DNA of 64,000 bases from Parietaria judaica (taxonomy: Eukaryota > Streptophyta > Magnoliopsida > Rosales > Urticaceae). Positions 36,701 through 47,945 of this stretch are shown piece by piece. Each line of letters opens with the position of its first letter. The stretch's first letter is position 1. A program made the position numbers and the translations under genes. The stretch is from NCBI GenBank assembly GCA_954871525.1, contig OX940865.1:13344606-13408605 (forward strand), read 5' to 3'. A model generated the notes under the pieces. It saw nothing but the letters and a program-made list of their open reading frames with translations. It ran no database searches and was not told the origin of the DNA.

Positions 36701-38290
36701 ACTCTTCAGAATCTACAGAAATATAGTAAAATTTTACAATCTCATTGGAGGAGATTATATTGGTGAACTTTTTTGAAGTTTTATTGGTGGAGATTTTATA
36801 GAGTAAAAAATAATATATTTTAATATATTTTAGTTTATTTTATTTAAACCCTTGATCGTACACGTAATATACTTATTGTGTTGATTATAGCAACCGAACT
36901 TCATATTTATAAATATTTTGTGGATAAGTGGTTTAGTGTTAAAGAAATTTAAATTAAGTCATGCTGTAAAATTATTAATAATAGTACGGTGCATACAATA
37001 TATGCTTGAAAATATATATTTGTAACCATGACATTCACTAATAAGAATTAAGAAGTGATATAACTCGTATTTATTTGAAATTTTACTAAATTAGTATTTA
37101 GACTATTATAATTATTATTTATATAACTATATTTTAAGCATGAAATTAAATAATTTTATGATTAGTGGAATTACTGCTAATAATTACCTCAATAGATGAT
37201 CTATTGATTCGAGTCATACTTGATGATTTTTAAGCCATCTTCAACTATATATTAAGTTCTAATTTCGTTTTAAGAATCAACAATTTTCATAATATTTTTC
37301 ATCTTTTTAAATACTTAAAATTACATCAAATATATTCTATTTATTCTTATATATTTTATTAATAAAATTAAATACTCTGCAAAAAGTACACTGATCACAC
37401 AGAATTTGATGTGATTCTGCAAAATTCTAAAAAAATAGTTCAATTTTACAATCTCATTGGAGGAGATTATTTTGGTGAACGTTTGTGAAGTTCTATTAGT
37501 GGAGAATTTTTAGGGTAAAAAAATATATTTTAATATTTTTAGTTCTTTTTTTTTTTTTAAATCCTTAATCGTACACGTAATATACTTATTGGGTTAGTTA
37601 TAGCAACTGAACTTCATATTTTTTAATATTGTGTGGATAAGTGGTTTAGTATTAAGAAATTAAATTAATTCATGCCGTAAAATTAATAATAGTACGGTGC
37701 ATACAAGATATGCTTGGAAAAATTATATTTATAACTGTGACATTCGATAATAAGAAGTGATATAACTCGTATATATCTATAATATTTGTAAATTAGTATT
37801 TAGACTATTGTTATGTATAGAACTATATTTTAAGCATGAAATTGAATCAATTTATGATTAATGGAATTACATCAATAGACGATCTATTGATTCCAATCGT
37901 ACGTACCTAATGATTTCTTAAGCCATCTTCAACTATATTTCTTTTAATTTTGTTTAAAAATCTACCACTTTAATAATATTTTAAATTATTTTAATTTTTA
38001 TTAAACACTTAAAATTGCATCAATATATTATACTATTTATTTTTGTATATTTTATTAATAAAATTAAATAATCTGCAAAAGTACACTGATCACACAGAAT
38101 TTGATGTGACTCTGCAGAACTCCACTGAACTGGTGGAATTTTACAATCTCATTGGTGGAGAATATTTTGGTGAAATGTGAAATTTTATTGGAGGAGATTC
38201 TTTAGAGTGAAAAAATACAATTTTTTAGTATTTTTAATGTATTTTTGAAAATTCTTAATCGTACACGTATTATAGTTATTGTGTTAATCG
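33700..38290. repeat. Degenerate array of about 700-bp tandem repeats
   Basis: Two landmark phrases recur in the same order. CATGC(C/T)GTAAAATTA is found near 33758, 36247, 36960 and 37672. GATCACACA(G/T)AATTTGATGTGA is found near 34118, 36680, 37393 and 38088. A third phrase around GTACACGTA follows each. Spacing of the last three copies is 695-713 bp. The block 34.7-36.2 kb holds at least one more, heavily diverged copy. Each unit also has a paired GGTGGAGATT/GGAGGAGATTA phrase. No coding capacity. Confidence 0.7.
34146..34600 (-). mobile_element. TRIM retrotransposon, tandem LTR-internal arrangement
   Basis: Read on the minus strand there are two near-identical units, each made of a primer-binding site TGGTATCAGAGCCCA (tRNA-iMet type), about 90 bp of internal sequence, a purine-rich tract and an LTR of about 110 bp. 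The LTRs (34255-34146 and 34498-34388) start TGTTAGTCCCACAT or TGTTGAGTTCCACAT and end GATACTTCACA. A 33-bp extra LTR end lies at 34387-34355. There is no LTR beyond 34600. No protein is encoded. It sits inside one unit of the 700-bp array. Confidence 0.75.
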
Positions 38291-39767
38291 TGTGATGAGC
38301 AAGTCAATCAACAGCGTAATGGTCAACGGAAGAAGCGCAACTCCGTTAACCGTCAGTTAGGAAAGCGCGTGGCGGTGACGTGTCATGTGCCGCTACACGT
38401 GGCCCATGGCGAGCGAGAGGGTTCAAGCTTCTAATCCCAATGCGCAGTCGTTTTAGCAGTCTCCTCATGTGAAGAAAACCACAAGGCGCGCTTAACAAGA
38501 TCATCGAGGCCTATGCAAATCGCTCGGTGTCACTAACACAACACATTTACGCTGCACACTATATACAATTTAATATATTATGCCTACAATAATATCAACT
38601 TATTTTTAACCCTGGTCTACATTAATTGAACTGTGAAGATACTCTGGACATAGCTTCGTATTTATGTCATGAAAATAAATTCGTGAATTTAAGTTTTACC
38701 ATATGATAAAAATAGCATATGACGATGATAATGATGTAATTGTAGTTTTGATTTTGAAGAGTTATTATTTATTAACACCCGACATGGAAACATCCAATTA
38801 TTGGTTAATATGATGGTCGCTCCACGGCCACACAAATTTAGTTATATAATATTTCACAGAGACGATATATATTATATCATATTATATATGAAACATATCC
38901 AAATGCTTAAGGTTTTACTTTCTACTGCATGAATTTATCTCTATATCGGGACAAAATAACAAGGGATTTAATCCGTATATATCTTATTATGAAGGTAGTT
39001 TTGAAATAATAAATATCACCCGCCCATTGTACACGTATAAATCCCAAGTAATTATTATATAAGCTCTATAAACAACCTTATTACGAAGATTTAATTAGTG
39101 TTTTCTTTAGTACATATACTAATTGGATACGTATTAAAACTCTTAATTGACTTCATGGCGGTTTGGCCTATACCATAATTAAAACAAAACTTACCAAGAA
39201 GGGTTTCTATGACTATACCATATATTGCATGATGCACTGTTAAGTCGTATATATATGTTATCTATATTTGGCCTAGACATGCATGATATATGTGTATATA
39301 TATAGATATATATAAACTTTAAACGCCTGCGTGGAAGAAGAAGCATGATGTGGACGAAGAAGGACGATGGTAACTGATCGTATATGTATATATGGATCAA
39401 ATATCACCGTTAATTTTCATATAAATGATACTGATATGATGTATCCAAGCCATAATCACTCACATGAACTATATATACACACATATATATAAAAGCATTG
39501 TGAAAATAATTTTAAACTCGTTCTATCTAGTTCACGAACCGAGGGTCCTGGATGAGTAAAGTTCCGAGACTCGGATCGTAGTAGAGCCTGCACTATTGAG
39601 CCTATCGGATGTTATTTTAGTATAAACACCAAAGTTAATATGATCCAAGTGCATGCAGTTTTTTAATTACGTAATTCATTTAGAGATAAAGCTTAGTCAT
39701 TTTAATTTTAATTTTATTTCATGACACGGGTACTCTCGATTTTGTCTGTACGTATGCACATCCACAC
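38291..39767. other. Upstream region of the PIF8-like gene
   Basis: A locally GC-richer island (38290-38470) contains TGACGTGTCA (38376-38385) and CACGTGGC (38396-38403), both G-box/ABRE-like. The rest is AT-rich with TA runs and no ORF of note. The island could be a distal regulatory module for the gene at 40017, but it lies about 1.4 kb from the TATA box. Confidence 0.4.
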
Positions 39768-39775
39768 TATAAATA
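39768..39775 (+). promoter_or_regulatory. TATA box of PIF8-like gene
   Basis: TATAAATA in a CACTATAAATAGGAG context, 242 bp upstream of the first start codon. A 5' UTR of roughly 210 nt would follow, with a 4-codon upstream ORF starting ATGTTCGAG near 39840. Confidence 0.65.
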
Positions 39776-40016
39776 GGAGTGCTAGTATTGAAGGATCATA
39801 TTCACTCCACTTCTAAGGGTTTCTCTCAAGTGTCCCAACATGTTCGAGCCCTAGAAGACATACCATTATCGAAGAAGATAGACATATTCAAACACTATAT
39901 ATATATAAATATATACTATAAATCTCTTCCTATTCATTATTGTGTCGCTTTCATTTCGCTTCCCTCTATAAGCAATAAATAAACAAAAAAAGCAGCTTCT
40001 TCTCGTCTTCATCATC

Positions 40017-42139
40017 ATGGATCCAATGTAATCTCTTTTTCTCTTCTCTTGCGTTACTGTTTATTATTTATTTTATTTATGCCAGTTTTAGCGAATTTTA
40101 AGTTTATTCAAAGCGAGTCAGTGTGTACCACGCTGGGGTTTTGATGACGTCATCTCCATGGATTCCAGGCTTCCTTATTATAATCACCCTTGCTTCAAGC
40201 AACTTTTCATTCCCTCCCCCGACAATCCTTTGTAAGTACTTCTCTTCCTCAACATATATATATATATATATATATATTTATATCAAATATATACATGTAT
40301 AAGTAATAATCTATTGATTTGCAGGTTACCGTACGATCTTGCGGAACTGACATGGGACAACGGCCAGATAGCGTTGCACGGCATGGCCCAGCAGAGCATG
40401 CGGATGCAGAAAGTTGCGGAGCTTATGCCCGAGCCCTCCTATTACGTGCTGCCCGGCGAACCCGGGCCGCCCATGCTGCCGCCGTGGGACAGGCTGTGCT
40501 CCAGCGAGACGCTGGAGGCCATCGTCGGCCAGGCCACGCGGCCTCCGCAGCCGAGCGCCGCCACGGTCAGCTTCGAAGGGCATGTGCCCGGCCAGGCGGG
40601 GTCGCACACGCAGGTGGCGTCGTGCAGCAACGCCTCGAAGGCCCTGGAGAAGCGCGTCAGGATGGAGGCTTACCCCCCGCTGCCACCACCACCACCGCCG
40701 CCGCCACCTCTGCCGGCGGCGGCTGTGAGCCTGAGCGGCACGAGCAACACGTTCGGGTACTGCCCGTGCCCGAAGATAATGATTCCGTGCGGGAGGAATT
40801 TCGAAAGCGTGCTAGCGGAGAATGAAAGCTCCGGGAAGTCGTCTAAGAGGGTCGTCGTGGACGTGGACGGTGGCGACAATCATGACTCCTTCTGCCACAG
40901 TAGACCTCAGGCCGCAAGTCAATCTCACGTAATAAAGTTTAAATCTTTCTTGCTTTCATGAATTTTTATTCTATTTTATTTGCTCATACATACTTTTTGA
41001 AAATGATCTCATCATTTGGAAATGATCTTGAAATAATATTATATATTTATTATTAACTTTTAATATTGGGTGTGGAATATTAGAGAGAATCGGAAGAGTT
41101 AGAGGATGAGGAAGAGAAAAAGAAAGGTAAATCTTCAGTTTCAACTACTACAACTAAGAGGACTAGAGCAGCAGCAGTCCACAACCAGTCCGAACGAGTA
41201 AGCTTGCACGGCGGTTTTTAACGCCGGTTTTTGGCGGACGGAATTAGTTTTCATCGTGTTACTGTTTAGAATTTATATTTCTTAATTTGGTTTGATTATC
41301 AGAAAAGGAGGGACAAGATCAACGAAAAGATGAAGACGCTACAGCAGATGGTCCCAAATTCATGCAAGGTTTGACTATGATTGATAATTGTTTGCACTCC
41401 TTTCTCTGGCTATAATAAATTTACTTACAAAAACAAAGGCACGTGCATATAACACATACGATCATGTATAAATACGTATGAGACTATACTTGAAACCATA
41501 AATCAATTTTGTTAGAATATGATTGATATATTAATATAGTTGCATGTAGGTTGAATATGATTTTTCGGTTGCATGTGGTTCCCATGCATAGCTTTAACTT
41601 TGTACTTTGGATATTAAACTCGGAAAGTGCATGGGTGTTTGTCACCAAGATAATAATCTCCTGAATGACATTTCAGACCGACAAGGCGTCGATGTTGGAC
41701 GAAGTGATCGAGTATCTGAAGCAGCTGCAGGCGCAGGTGCAGATGATGAGCCGGGTGACCTTGTCGTTGTTGAAGAAGCACCAACCACAACAGCAACAGC
41801 AACTGCAACCGCAGCTGCAGCAGCTTCAAATGCCGATGCCGATGCCTATGCATATGCCGATGCCTATGCCTATGCCTATGCCGATGATGAACCCGATGGC
41901 CGAGATGGACATGCCAAGGCCGGATAACCTCGGTGGAATGCCGCCCCCAATGCACCAGAATAATCCCTTCATGCCGATGCCGATGCCGCCATGGGACGCG
42001 CCCCCCGCCACTGCTGGCCTTATCGACCCAGTTTTAGCCTCGCTCCTAGCTTGCCAGGCGCAGCTGGTATGTACCAATATTTATGTCGTGTGGCTTTATA
42101 TTTTGAAAAGTCACGACTCACCATCACCACTACGTACCG

Positions 42140-42190
<51 letters not shown>

Positions 42191-42332
42191 ATAATATCAA
42201 TGAATTTGTAATATATTGCAGCCTGGGACATCCGAGAGTCAGAACAGAATGGCTTCGATGTATCAACAGCTGCCTGCTCCGGGTTCAACCTCTACCAGCG
42301 GACCCAATGATCTTGGCAATAATATTATGTGA
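40017..42332 (+). CDS. UNE10: Phytochrome-interacting bHLH factor, UNE10/PIF8-like
   Basis: Exons are 40017-40027, 40169-40231, 40325-40928, 41084-41197, 41303-41368, 41677-42066 and 42222-42332, all in phase. An alternative start at 40158 in the second exon gives 452 residues. The N-terminus has the APB motif (AELTWDNGQIALHG) that binds active phytochrome B. The bHLH starts VHNQSERKRRDKINEKM and continues KTDKASMLDEVIEYLKQLQA. His, Glu and Arg of H-x3-E-x3-R predict G-box binding. The C-terminus (NPFMPM, PPWD, IDPVLASLLACQAQ, NRMASMYQQ) fits UNE10/PIF8 rather than PIF1/3/4/5. A proline run and a Met-Pro repeat are conspicuous. It acts in the nucleus as a light-regulated transcription factor. 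Confidence 0.92.
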
Positions 42333-42450
42333 GAGATATCATATTCTCAAGGCGAGGAGGAATAAGAAGAACTATATGCAGGTGCATGGTCGATCAATGC
42401 AAGTGGAAGTGGTTCAGCAGTGTAATAATGTAAGATATATGCTATATATA

Positions 42451-42560
42451 TATAGAGAGAGAGTGAGAGTGAGAGTGAGAGTGAGAGACGTTGTACTAGG
42501 GTTTGGTTTAGAGAATGAGAGAGCGAGTGAGAGTGAGAGACGTTGTACTACTAGGGTTTG
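42451..42560 (+). repeat. 3' UTR duplication after GA repeat
   Basis: A GAGTGA-rich tract followed by GACGTTGTACTAGGGTTT occurs twice about 60 bp apart, the second copy with a small insertion (TACTACTAGGG). It lies 120-230 bp after the stop codon of the PIF8-like gene. Confidence 0.7.
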
Positions 42561-42727
42561 TTTTTTTTTTTTTTTGTTATTTGGAGTAGTGAAAGTGAGT
42601 CGTGCCTCTTTTTGAGGTGTTGAGAACCTATTATATGTAGTGTGGTTTTGTCTCAAGTTCAATATATATAAAGTTCTACGTTCTTGCTTCTATATTGTTT
42701 TCATCATTTTGAAGCTTTAAATACTTG

Positions 42728-43175
42728 GGGATAATAGCGGCATAAGTCCTCAACCTTTACTCAACTGGGGCGGCATAGCCCCAACCTCATTTAATAGCGG
42801 TATAAGTACCAAAAGATGATTTCCGTCCAGATTTGACTAACGGAAGTAGTCAACTTTTGCGTGGTCAGCTTCTTCTCAACGTGGACGCCACGTAATCCGA
42901 CATGTCACCATACATGTCATCCTCGCGTCATCAAATTTAATGCAAAATTAATGGCGATTGCATTAAATTTGATGACGCGAGGATGACGTGTATGGTGACA
43001 TGTCGGATTACGTGGCGTCCATATTGATGAGAAGCTGACCACGCAAACGTTGACGACTTCCGTTACTCAAATATGGACGGAAATCATCTTTTGGTACTTA
43101 TACCGCTATTAAATAGGGTTGGGGCTATGCCGCCCCAGTTAAGTAAAGGTTGAGGACTTATGCCGCTATTATCCC
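42728..43175. mobile_element. MULE-like foldback MITE
   Basis: A 448-bp, almost complete palindrome with arms of about 215 bp. The ends are GGGATAATAGCGGCATAAG and its complement; the centre is near 42950. Flanking 9-bp repeats are AAATACTTG (42719-42727) and AAATACTTA (43176-43184), 8 of 9 identical, as for Mutator-like insertions. The arms differ at only a few positions. It lies about 400 bp after the PIF8-like stop codon. A related terminus (GATAGCGGCATAAATACC) is at about 22911. Confidence 0.85.
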
Positions 43176-43771
43176 AAATACTTATGGTGTGCTTTTCTTA
43201 TATGTATACCGTCAATAGTTTTTTTTTCTTTTTTTCTTTTTAACTGGGATATTTGCATAAAAAAATACCTGTAAAGTAAGTGAAAGTATATTCGTGATAT
43301 TGTGAAAAGTGTAAATTCTATGTACTAAAAAAACTCATTGGTAATTGGTATCTAGAATTTAAACTTTTGACAATACATATTTTCTGTAATAAAAAAAGAA
43401 GTTGAATGTATAACGCAACTTTCACTTAATGTATATGTATGTTAACGTAAATCTCATTTTTTTTCTTAAAAATAATATACAGTGTATTTCTGTAATACTT
43501 AATAAAAAACTAACATGCAATATATCACTTACTTATTAATCAAAACTCAAACTAAGCTACAAATTCATCGCTAAATTATATCTTCTCAAACATATTAAAT
43601 ATTGAGAGTAAAAGTATAAGAATAATGATGCTTTACATATGACCGAGGAAACCATATAGTATTGAATCTGCCTGGTGCTAAGTAAGAATTGACCTAATTC
43701 AACAAAAAAGTAACTAATTACTAGCTTAGACTTGGTAACTTAAAAATAATTTACTTTACAATAATGGATAG

Positions 43772-44140
43772 AATAACTAGTTCATATAAACGTGTTGTTA
43801 TGTCTCATTACTTACTTTGATGTGAAACCTTTAATAATATGGTTATTGTCTTGATAGTATTTAATCTTTTATCAGACTTTTTTTAAACATAATTAAAAAA
43901 AGTAAAAAAAAAGAAAGAAAGGCATAATGATTTAATTTAACTAGTTACAAATGGATATATTGGCCAAAAATACACATGCAAAATTATAAATGCATAATAT
44001 TTTTAAACATAGAACAAGCATTAATGTTTTTATCACCAAACACTTACAGATACATGCTAATAAGCAGTTACCTGAGCTGCTTAGTCGCATTCAACGTAAA
44101 TAAGCAACTCTGTTAGCTTGTTGGCCGTTGGCGCCGTGCA
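43772..44140. repeat. Segmental duplication, block A copy 1
   Basis: Matches 54022-54330 over phrases such as TGTCTCATTACTT, TGCTTTGATGTGAAA-type, AGTTACAAATGGATAT and AATAAGCAG(T/C)TA. Same order and orientation. Confidence 0.75.
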
Positions 44141-44367
44141 GCCTTGAGTCATATATATATGAATTGTTTTTATCATAAAGTAACTGTTTTGATTAATAAA
44201 ATCATTTGATAGTTAATAATTAGGAAACCCGACAATTATGGCACAACTGTGAAAGGTTGGATTGTTAAGTGTCTAATCTTGTACATATTTGCATTGAAAA
44301 CACGATCATTATGGCATAGCTGAGTGTTATATCAACTATTTTGGATGCGAAAGTGAGTGTTGATAAG

Positions 44368-44549
44368 TTTTTTTTTAATGGGGTGACAGTACTGGCCTAG
44401 GTTACAATGCACTCTCGCATTACTAGATATATCAGTGTAAGAAAATGTGGCACTATTGACCAAGTTTACGATATGTATAAACAGACATTCATTTGAGTCT
44501 CATGGAGTTTGAACCTGTGACATCTTGAATAAGCCAAACAAACTTGGTT
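44368..44549 (-). mobile_element. SINE, minus orientation
   Basis: Complement of the family seen at 45302: poly(T) then AATGGGGTGACAG on the plus strand, GCACTCTCGCATTACTAGATA in the body, and a degenerate B box (GTTTGAACC complement). Flanks GTTGATAAG (44359-44367) and GTTTATAAG (44550-44558) are 8 of 9 identical. Confidence 0.65.
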
Positions 44550-45301
44550 GTTTATAAGCCACTTTTGTATGTCGTCGGTTACTAAGAAATATATGGAAAG
44601 GGAGACATTAGTACCATCTTAGTTTGAAAAGTGACCTTTATAGGCCCTCTAGATCCTAGAAAATGTTCCTTAGATTCATTAGTGAAGCAAAATTAAGTTT
44701 AGATAATGATAATATCCCAACACATATTTACAATTTTGTTGCAACTTAATGGTAGGCATCAAAATGTCTTGTGGCACTCCGACCGGTTATGCCAGTCATC
44801 ACGTTGATAAAGTTTTATAAGAATTATTTATACTCCGGAGTACTTATATTTGTATTGGAGTATTAATACAATATCATTTTTTTGCACATAAAATCTCATT
44901 TCATATTTTTGTCTCCGCCTTCTGCCAAATAGCATCCGTTCGTCAGCGGAGGCATTATGTTCTGCAATAGAAAGACAAACACCAGAGCCAAAAAGACTCA
45001 AAAATAAAAATTAGACTTACCATTGAGGACATCAGAAAATGTTGTTGAGGACGCGGCTGAGGTTTGAGATCTCACCATATATTTTTATTTTTAATTTCTT
45101 AGCTTGATTCCGATTATCCATATTTTGGTTTAATTTAAGAAAAAAGAAAGAAAAGAAAAATCATAGAGCGAGATCGAGTTGTTCACAACGCGGTCACATG
45201 TTACATAAACTGTGATGAGTTTTATTCTCAAAACGTGTTGTACTCACTTGGCTCTTTATTTTTGTGGGCACAAACGTGCATGTTCAGGTTTGAAAATTGT
45301 T

Positions 45302-45513
45302 AACCAAGCTTGCTTGGCCAAGTGGTAACTCCACCACTCCTCTATTCAAGAGGTCATGGGTTCAAACCCTCATGGGTCTCAAATGAGTGCCTCATTTACA
45401 TTATTGTAAACTTGGCCAATAGTGCCACCTGTTCTTACATTAAATATATTTAAGTCATGCGAGAGTGCATTGTAACCTTGGCCGATAGCGCCACCCCATT
45501 CAAAAAAAAAAAA
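45302..45513 (+). mobile_element. tRNA-derived SINE, complete
   Basis: It has a pol III A box (TGGCCAAGTGGTAAC) and B box (GGGTTCAAACCC) about 30 bp apart, a roughly 130-bp body ending GCCACCCCATTC and a poly(A) tail. It is flanked by perfect 15-bp direct repeats GGTTTGAAAATTGTT (45287-45301 and 45514-45528), diagnostic of LINE-driven retroposition. Confidence 0.9.
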
Positions 45514-47039
45514 GGTTTGAAAATTGTTTATAAGCCGAGGTCACTAAAACTATTTTGCACCGTTTTGGTCGTTTTAGCTCTAAAAATACAGCTAGTTTCG
45601 TAGGTGAGACGAAGATCTACGATTTTGTACAAATACTAGTTTTCGATTAGGCTTCAAAAACTATAATAGTGAGCTCCAAATCTATGCAAAAATATTTATA
45701 TATGTATATATATTCCAGTACGTATTTTATTAACTGATCAAGAGCACATTAAAATAAAATAAAACTGGATAATTTATAATTACAATTAAACACGACTCCA
45801 CCAAAAAGTAAGTATTTAGAAACAATGACTGCTTCTAAAAGTACTTAGGACAAACTAGATAACTAGATCCAAACATTAGTTATATATAAGCTTATCAAAT
45901 ACTAAAATTTATTTTTCTAACGCATAGTTTTTTATTTATTATAAAAATACATTTTAAAAATGAGCATGTCATCACTTACTGGTACTTTGAAAGAAAGAGC
46001 TTCATCAACGGTTATTGAAACACGAGCGTCATTTGGAAGCGTTTTGGCAAAACGGTTTTAGCTTTTAGGAAAAAGATACTTAGAATATTTCATTAGAAAC
46101 ATGATTGGTTATATTTTGCATAGAATATTTTTTCAAAATGTCTTTTTATCCGTTAACTTTACACATGTAAATAAACATATATTTGATGTTTTCATTTTCT
46201 TTCTTGAACTCTCGCCTCATTTATTAATCAATTTTCACAATTAAATTTTACTTTTCTAATAATATTTTTTGTGTCTTTTTCTTCATGAATTGCTTTATTT
46301 ATGTTCCGCAATTAATTATGAAATGTGATATTTTTTTCTTAGAATGTTGTACAGAGAAGTTTTTACTTAAACATGTGTTAGTATTGAGTTTATTTTCTAA
46401 TAACATTATGCATCACAATTTTCTTATAGCAGTAATAATATAATTTTGACTCAGTTTGTTTATGGATCTGGGTAATTAATCAATGGTAAACTTAGTCAAA
46501 TATATACAGCCAAAATAAAATCTTTTTTACGAGTAATTTTTTATTTAGAAAATATTTAAGGTTGATTTCTCTATACTAAATGCGTTATATTTATTTGATA
46601 ATAATTTTTGAGGTTTTCATAAATTAGTGGAGAATAAAATCAAGTACTCTAAAGCATTACTTAATTAACTTTTGTTAGCACACTGAAAAATCATCCAACA
46701 TAACCTTTTGTGTTATGTTGTTGTAATAGTTCTTTTAAATATCATATTGTATATCGATTATGTTTTCCTTTCTATTAATATTTTTATCGTACAATATTGA
46801 GTGTAACTTTTTATTATTATTTAATTTAATCGATGTATGGTATAAAATTTTCATTTATTTACATGTATTTGATTCATTTTAATTAATTATAAGTATAATT
46901 ATTTTTAAAAATTAATATAACAAAAAGTTAATCAAACACTGTTTTATTATTTATTTTCAAAAAATACTGCAACAAGATAGCAATAAAATTATAAAATTTT
47001 CAAAATTGTTTTGAAAAATAATAAAAAAAAACCAGCAGA

Positions 47040-47740
47040 ATGACGTTTTCAAACGCTATCTTATCATCAAGTTTTTTTTTTTTTTTTGCTTCGAATCTAC
47101 TTTATTTTATACTATTTGGGTTGATCTCTGTCAGATTATATATTTTTTACTAATTTATTTCGTGTTTACTGAGTTTTGCTAAGTCTTTGAAAGAAAAGAA
47201 AAGAAAAAACTAAATGAATGAATGAATTTGACATTTAGGTGTGACCGTGTGAGAGTCGATGTTGATTTTTTTCTTTCTTTCTGTTCAATAGTTTTTTACA
47301 TAATTATTGTCCCTACTTAGTTGATTTCCCAAATATCCAATTACTTAAGTTCGAGTTTATAGCGGTGAAAGTCTCATATTAATAGACTCTGCACAGAATT
47401 TGTAAACTATAAATTATATGAATGATTTTATTTTATTTATTTTAATATAATATCAATGTTACAATGCACTCTCGTATTACTAAATATATTCAGTGTAAAA
47501 ATATGTGATATTATTGGCCAAATTTACAAATGTAAAAGAGGCACATATTTGCGTTCGATGATGTTTAAAACCGCGACTTCTTATAGAGGTACATAGTTGA
47601 GTAACTACTAGGCCAAGTTTGATTTTATACGCATGATATTTCAAGTGCCTTATATTTTTTTTCATACAAAGTCATTTTTTTTAAAAGGAGATACAAAGTC
47701 ACTTGAAACTCGTTAATTAGCAATTTTGTTTTTTATTGGT
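47040..47740. repeat. Segmental duplication, block B copy 1
   Basis: Matches 55080-55620 (GGATTGATCTCTGTCAGATTA-type, GTCCCTACTTAGTTG, CCCAAATATCCAATTA, TTATAGCGGTGAAAGTCTC, GCATGATATTTCAAGT). Same order and orientation as block A. Confidence 0.75.
47455..47625 (-). mobile_element. Degenerate SINE, minus orientation
   Basis: It carries ACAATGCACTCTCGTATTAC and a decayed B box/A box region, related to the SINE at 45302. A matching decayed piece occurs at about 55480-55560 inside copy 2 of the segmental duplication. Confidence 0.55.
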
Positions 47741-47945
47741 TAATTAGCTAAGTTCTTCAAGGCGCCAGCTGTCGTCGTCGCTCCTTTCCAAGTTTAGCTC
47801 GAGGTGTCTTTAATGCAATGATTTGAGAATATTTCCTCGCATTTATTCGGTGAGATCCGACGAGAATCCTTTTCTTCGAGCATACCCCTTTTGTTGACCA
47901 TCAGTCAGCGACTCTCTTTATCCCCATTTGACGTTGTTTTAGGCT

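Larger units (their letters stand above)
43185..47945. other. Intergenic, repeat-bearing, contains segmental-duplication copy 1
   Basis: No gene is supported. It contains duplicated blocks 43772-44140 and 47040-47740 (see the repeat entries), SINEs at 44368-44549 and 45302-45513, a SINE remnant at 47455-47625 and AT-rich filler. Confidence 0.6.

Noticed and set aside
40319..40825. 168-codon Ala/Arg-rich plus-strand ORF
   Set aside because: Out-of-frame reading of the GC-rich third exon of the PIF8-like gene.
41614..41955. 113-codon His/Arg-rich minus-strand ORF
   Set aside because: Complement of the Met-Pro/Gln repeat of the PIF8-like gene.
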